Positions 59,301-64,000 of a stretch of DNA of 64,000 nt are shown here, one piece after another. The notes below the pieces were generated by a model. It did no database searches. It saw only the letters and a program-made list of their open reading frames with translations, and was not told the origin of the DNA. The position numbers and the translations under genes were made by a program. Numbering within the stretch: the stretch's first letter is position 1; the number at the start of each line of letters is the position of its first letter. The stretch covers positions 102,614,095 through 102,678,094 of the forward strand of contig CM059971.1 in assembly GCA_030490835.1 (NCBI GenBank), given 5' to 3'. Source of the DNA: Annona cherimola. Taxonomy: Eukaryota; Streptophyta; Magnoliopsida; Magnoliales; Annonaceae.

Positions 59301-59530
59301 TAGTCCCGTGATGAAAACTTTCTTCTATCCCCCCCGCACCCCAGCTCCTTTTGTCCATGTATAATTGAAGCGCCATCTTCACTGGGCAGGATGATCTCAA
59401 TATCTTGTTCGACGCAACATTCTGGAAATCCAGCACCCAGCAGCCACAGTGGGGGGAATTTTTTTTTTTTTTTTGTTTTCTTTTTTTGATTTGACAAGGG
59501 GAAAAAATTAAGTACATGTTCCAAGCTCGA
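59300..59530 (-). other. GC-richer patch, possible gene fragment
   Basis: A minus-strand stretch near 59440-59330 reads without stops and looks protein-like (DIEIILPSEDGASIIHG), in contrast to the AT-rich flanks. It is about 40 codons long, lacks a start and is bounded by a T-run and a C-run. I do not recognise the product. It may be captured or retroposed exon sequence. Confidence 0.25.
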
Positions 59531-59910
59531 AGGGACTGAGCAACATCATGCATCTTTCATGTGGGGACAAAAATCTGCGAAGACACGTTAATGAGTTGTC
59601 TAGTTAATTTACTGTTTTCTGATCAAATATTGTAATTTACCAACTGATAGTGATATCTCTGGTCAATCTGACTCCGAAGGCATTCAAAAGATGCTGAGCA
59701 GCCAATGGGCTCTTGCCCCAATGGTCAAGTACGTTAGCATTATTGTCAAACAGAATTAAGTTAATTCCTGGCGAGTGCAGCTATATAACCATTTGTCTTC
59801 TTGATAATGAAATTATTTATAGTTGTCTTCCCTAAATGTTGAGGTATTTATAAATTTATAAAATATCGCTCCACTGCAAGGGCTGTGAAAGTACTTAATT
59901 TGTAATATCA

Positions 59911-60203
59911 AGAGTGTGTTTGGTTGGAGATAAAACTTTTGATGAAAAGTTTCTGAAGAAGAAGTTATCAAATTAATAGAAAGTGATGTGATATAATAGG
60001 AATAATAATGAGGAGTAAAGAGAATAAAGTTAAAATAGATAGGTTAATTGTATTGGTAGTTGTGTAGAAATGATTGAAAAGTAGGGTAGTTTGTATAGAA
60101 AAATGTGAAAAAATAATTAAAAAATAGAGTAATTATGGAGAGTGAAAAATTTTAGATTGAAAAATTTTAGTTGACACTTTTTTGCCCTAAACAAACACAC
60201 CCC
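59911..60203 (+). mobile_element. family C hAT-like MITE
   Basis: Left end AGAGTGTGTTTGGTTGG and right end AAACAAACACACCCC. The body has AAAGTGATGTGATATAATAG and AAAATAGATAGGTTAATTG. One of the best-preserved copies. Confidence 0.75.
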
Positions 60204-60249
60204 AAATGTCAGGTTGAAGCAGCCTCTCGTTTTTTTTCTTTTTTTCCCG

Positions 60250-60479
60250 ATAATCACCTCTTGTTTGAAAAACTTGTCCCCCTTTAAATGTTTCTAGTTG
60301 ATTAACACGACATTGTTCTTTTTTCTTATAATCACCTCTTGTATGAAAAACTTGTCCCCCGTTAAATGTTTCTAGTTGATTAACACGACATTGTTTTTTT
60401 TTTTTTTTTTTGATAATCAACTCTTGTTTGAAAAACTTGTCCCCCTTCAAATGTTACTAGTTGATTAACACGACATTGT
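60250..60479. repeat. three tandem 67-bp units separated by T-rich spacers
   Basis: ATAATCACCTCTTGTTTGAA starts copies at 60250, 60328 and 60413. Each unit ends AGTTGATTAACACGACATTG and is preceded by a run of T of different length (about 12-20 bases). Units differ by only a few substitutions. Confidence 0.8.
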
Positions 60480-60559
60480 AAATAAGACTACTTGGAAAAA
60501 AAAAAAAAAATTAAAAGATGCTGGAAGGTTATGCTGAACTTTTATTATTAAATTTTTTA

Positions 60560-60930
60560 TAAATATACCTATATAGTTTGACCAATATTACATTTCTATC
60601 CCTAAGCTTACCAAAATATTGTTAAGACTTTTTACGTAAAACAACAATAATCCCCTTTAATCCAAGTGATAAATTTACAATTTTATCCAAACACTATAGA
60701 TATATTTGCTATTTTTTATTTTTTGTATGTATTATTATTTTAGATTTTTTTTTTTTTTTGCAAATATGCAAATACTTAAAAAGCATTATCATCATTTTAA
60801 TCCTAATGGAAAGAACATAATTACAATTTTATGCAAACTTTATGAGTAAATTTATAAATTTGACAAACTTAGAAATGTAAAAGCGATATTAATCAAACCT
60901 TGTAAACATATTTGCAAAAATCCCTTTATT
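60560..60930. mobile_element. foldback element with imperfect arms
   Basis: The left arm (AGTTTGACCAATATTACATT, then CCTAAGCTTACC) is complementary, with mismatches, to the right arm (AATGTAAAAGCGATATTAAT, preceded by TTTGACAAACTTAG). The centre is T-rich. Confidence 0.45.
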
Positions 60931-61010
60931 ATTTTTTTCAGAGGCACTTGTTCTTGCAATTTATTTCATGACTGTGGTTTTCAAAACCAAATAACACCCC
61001 TCACAATTAA

Positions 61011-61181
61011 GGGCGTGTTTCAAACCATACAAGATTCTTAAATTAAATCTGTATTATCATTTCCAAGACGATTTTTTCAATTTCTAATACAACTTTACCC
61101 ATTTTCAATACACATCATTATGTTTTCACCTCAGATACAGATTCAATCCAAAAATCTGGTATGGTTTAAAACACACCCTAA
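61011..61181. mobile_element. family F MITE, copy 1
   Basis: Left end AGGGCGTGTTTCAAACCAT and right end ATGGTTTAAAACACACCCT are near-perfect inverted repeats. Just inside are ATCTGTAT and ATACAGAT. About 171 bp. Confidence 0.65.
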
Positions 61182-61479
61182 CCAAAGCATTAGACTCTCG
61201 TAGCCACCAATCTTGAATAGAGGTGCAATCTGGAAAGACCACCTCAATTTCGGAGCACAGGAGCACAGGGACTCCCAATTTTTTCTATCCGAGGGCTTAA
61301 ATATGCATGAAGCATATGAATGCACATGTAATTAGTCTAAATTAAAAATATAACATAAGATAGTAATTAGCATGCTCTAAAATTAGTAGTTATCGAGTCA
61401 GCATAATGAGTGGGCATTTAGTAGTATACTAAAATGATGCAATAATGCTAAAAGTAAATATAAGTATATAAACAAAGAC

Positions 61480-62060
61480 GCAGCAGTCACTACCCATCAT
61501 CAACAACAACACATAAGCCCTAAAAGTTTTTTTTTTTAAAATGAAAACCAATGCTATCTTTGCTTAAAAGAGACTTATCCAAAGTCAGGACACTCGAAAT
61601 GTTAAACTCGACACTTCACAAAAACATCATCGAGCCCAACCTTATCCATGACGATTAAATGCAGCAACAAGACAAGCAAAATAAATCAATAACACTTCAT
61701 GTCAAGACTCGACCACCACAATCATAGGGCGCGCTAATTTAATAAGCATGAAGGGTTTCAAACAATAGAATAAGATTGCTAAAAGATTCGAAATCAAGCA
61801 CATTTGCATCGAAGCCTGACTTAAAAGTCTTCTACACCTAGACAACTTTGCAAGTTCAACGTAGCCAGCCAAAGCAAGCAGAATACAGAGTTCACTCTCT
61901 CACCGAGCAATGGCAAAACAGTAATTCCTGAGTCCCTGCCCACCATCAGTTCAGGAATGGTGTTCCATTCTTTGGGAGCCAACTGTAGCAAAACCTGCTC
62001 AAGGGCTACACAGGTTTTGCAAATAAAAATCAGACATGACTAAATTCATCGGGGTGCATT
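61480..62060. other. unclassified stretch of moderate GC
   Basis: Less AT-rich than its surroundings, without an open frame longer than about 40 codons or visible termini. It may be a decayed long terminal repeat or an old gene remnant; nothing in it decides. Confidence 0.3.
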
Positions 62061-62550
62061 CAACCTAGATGAACCCGGCTACATTTCACCAATTTTATTT
62101 TCAAATTTTTTTATACGACTGTTTATCTAGAAATGTATTTGACAATTGTCATAACATTTTTTAATAATTTTGTTTATAACTTAACCTTGATAAATGTGTA
62201 TCAACCTTAAAAAAGACATTGATGTAAATTTTGAATTGCAATTAAAACTACTAAATTGCAAAATAATAGTATTTATTCTTGTAAGATATAAACAACATAA
62301 ATTATATATTTTATTTCATTAATAAGTATCATTAATAAGTATCAACATATATGCAAGTAAGAAATAAAAATTTATCCATATAAACAAATTATAAAGTTAA
62401 ACATTCATTAATATAAATCATATTCACATTAATAAATCGTAAAGTTAAACATATTTATCCAATAGAACAACATTTACATAAATAAATCATATAATTTATA
62501 AAAATAATTTACATGTTGCAAGCTGGGACATGCTCAACCCACCCTGCCTC

Positions 62551-62691
62551 TTAGGAGTGAAACACGTGCAAAATCCTAATCCTCCCCACCCCACCCCGCC
62601 GGGTCAAAATCTTTACCCAACTCTCTATAAAATCGAAACAACATGGCCGATCATGGGTCGACCTGACCCTATTTTCACCCCTACTTGGAAG
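62551..62691. mobile_element. short MITE with TAGGGGTGAAA termini
   Basis: TAGGAGTGAAACACGTG at the left and, in complement, TAGGGGTGAAAATAGGG at the right, about 141 bp apart. The interior is C-rich with ACCCCACCCCG and GGGTCGACCTGACCC. Confidence 0.45.
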
Positions 62692-62773
62692 ATGGCAGTG
62701 ATGGACAAAGATACAATAAATGCAGAGAAATACGTTATAGTTAGCAAATGTAAAGTACGATAAATGAACAACT

Positions 62774-62965
62774 GAGGATATGTTCCAAATCATATAAGAT
62801 TCTGGAATTGAATCTATATCACCATTCCCAAGACAATTTCTTAATTCACAAACATGTTTTTTAATTTCTAATACAACTTAATTCATTCTCAATACAAATC
62901 ATTTCATTCTGATCTCAAATACAGATTCAATCCAAAAATCGTATATGATTTGAAACGAGCCCTAA
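62774..62965. mobile_element. family F MITE, copy 2
   Basis: Left AGGATATGTTCCAAATCAT and right ATGATTTGAAACGAGCCCT. The body shares CTAATACAACTT and ATACAGATTCAATCCAAAAA with the copy at 61011. Confidence 0.6.
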
Positions 62966-63365
62966 ACTGATGGTTGTTTGCAAGGAGTATGGATTATTTC
63001 TGGTAATAAAGTCCTTACATCACTCAACAGAAAGGAGTGGATGCATTCAATTAGTTGACGGGGATTCCTGAATCTTTATCCCATGCAGATCGCAAACAAC
63101 CAGGATTAACAACAAAATTTTATTAAAATATATAGATTTGCATTATGCGTGGAGGAACCAAAAATAAGTTTGATTGTAGCCCACAAGACTTAAGTTCCAT
63201 AATTTTGACTGGACTTTATAAAATTATACTGCAAGCCATTCTTCAACCCAGAGTATAAGACCTTTGAATCATCAATCCAAGCTCAAGCTCAAGCATGCAC
63301 AGCTCGTGACAACCCCATACTGCTAAATTGGTCGAATATAAAGGGGCACTTGCAAATAATACTTA

Positions 63366-63660
63366 CGGTATGTTTGACAATGAAGAAAAAAAATGTTAAT
63401 ATAAAATTTTTCAATTTAAAACTTTTCACTCTCCATAGGTATCCTATTTTTTAATCATTTCTTCACATCTTCCAAAACAACTATCATATTTTTTAATCAT
63501 TTTTACACAACTACCCACACAACTAACACATCTATTTTAACTTTAGCATTTTCACTCATCATCATTATTCTTATCATATCATATCATTTTCTGTCAATTT
63601 AACAACTTTTACCCTAAAAATTTTTCATCTAAAAGTTTTATCACTTCTCAAACACACCCT
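63366..63660 (-). mobile_element. family C hAT-like MITE, minus orientation
   Basis: Left end GGTATGTTTGACAATG and right end CTCAAACACACCCTTA. The body in reverse has CATATCATATCATTTTCTG and AACTAACACATCTATTTTAA. Confidence 0.7.
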
Positions 63661-64000
63661 TAATATTTTAATTGTAACTATGAATATAGGTATACTTCCA
63701 ACATATACACTTGTAATCAGCAAAAACATTGCAACTACATCAAAATTTCTAGAATACATTTTACAAATTACAAAAACACAAATTGATTTCCAATGTTTTA
63801 TTCTGTGATTTCTAAGTTGTCAATCTTAGTAATTAGAGTAAGGGTTATGAATAATATCAACCTTTTTATTCAAAACAAAATTGTTAAATGGCAACCATTA
63901 ATAATATCTATCAATGCATTTTTTTTTAGCTCAAAAATAACTTACATTGGGTATATTCATTGTCAAAAGGTTTAAAAGTTTTTTTTAAAAGCATATAGTT

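Larger units (their letters stand above)
54126..64000. other. gene-free repeat-rich region upstream of the splicing-factor gene
   Basis: After the probable leader and promoter of the splicing-factor gene (54126 to about 54400) no gene can be supported up to the window end. The sequence is AT-rich and largely assignable to MITE families A, B, C, D and F and to foldbacks. Stretches such as 55200-55990, 57060-57250 and 63665-64000 hold nothing I can classify. Confidence 0.5.

Noticed and set aside
60187..60450. Minus-strand frame with an internal amino-acid repeat
   Set aside because: It is the triplicated DNA unit read through; the third unit is out of phase and there is no start context or homology.
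60250..60479. CRISPR-like array
   Set aside because: Spacers are T-rich runs rather than unique sequence, units are 67 bp and the genome is plant nuclear.

Overview
The window looks like nuclear DNA of a flowering plant. Its genes are split by GT-AG introns, intergenic DNA is AT-rich and crowded with small DNA transposons and SINEs, and the recognisable products are plant families: a type-C sucrose-phosphate synthase, a VQ-motif protein, a GDPD4-type phosphodiesterase and a ZRSR2-type CCCH splicing factor. I cannot narrow the organism further from sequence alone.

Five protein-coding genes can be supported and all lie on the minus strand. In map order they are: a DUF2062 membrane protein (3445-8363, 5 exons, 181 aa); a single-exon VQ protein (19364-19987, 207 aa); a glycerophosphodiester phosphodiesterase (22438-28296, 9 exons, 321 aa); sucrose-phosphate synthase (30715-39746, 14 exons, 1043 aa); and a U2AF35-related CCCH/RRM splicing factor (46104-54125, 9 exons, 812 aa). 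I built each multi-exon model by hand from splice sites, with phase checked across every junction; all five read through without a stop. They share no pathway: sugar synthesis, lipid headgroup turnover, stress signalling and minor-intron splicing sit side by side, as is usual in plants.

The rest is accessory DNA. Between 13.5 and 16.3 kb are rearranged, decayed pieces of an endogenous pararetrovirus, with segments reading in opposite directions. Several MITE families recur: a hAT-like family (C) with nine or more copies, a family with AGCCCGGGCTAA termini (A), a MULE-like family with 9-bp target duplications (B), a hairpin-ended family (D), and several long palindromic foldbacks. One family B element sits inside a family C element inside an SPS intron. 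A 5'-truncated RTE-type LINE lies in an intron of the splicing-factor gene.

The most unusual signal is a series of tiny insertions: 11-27 bp of A-rich sequence, several beginning TTCATC-like, each flanked by a 10-18 bp direct repeat (7343, 10288, 38695, 39313, 41719, 42649, 44072). They look like retroposition events cut down almost to the poly(A) tail. A full SINE with a 19-bp duplication (41331-41647) provides a plausible parent type. From 54.1 kb to the end I see no gene, only repeats.
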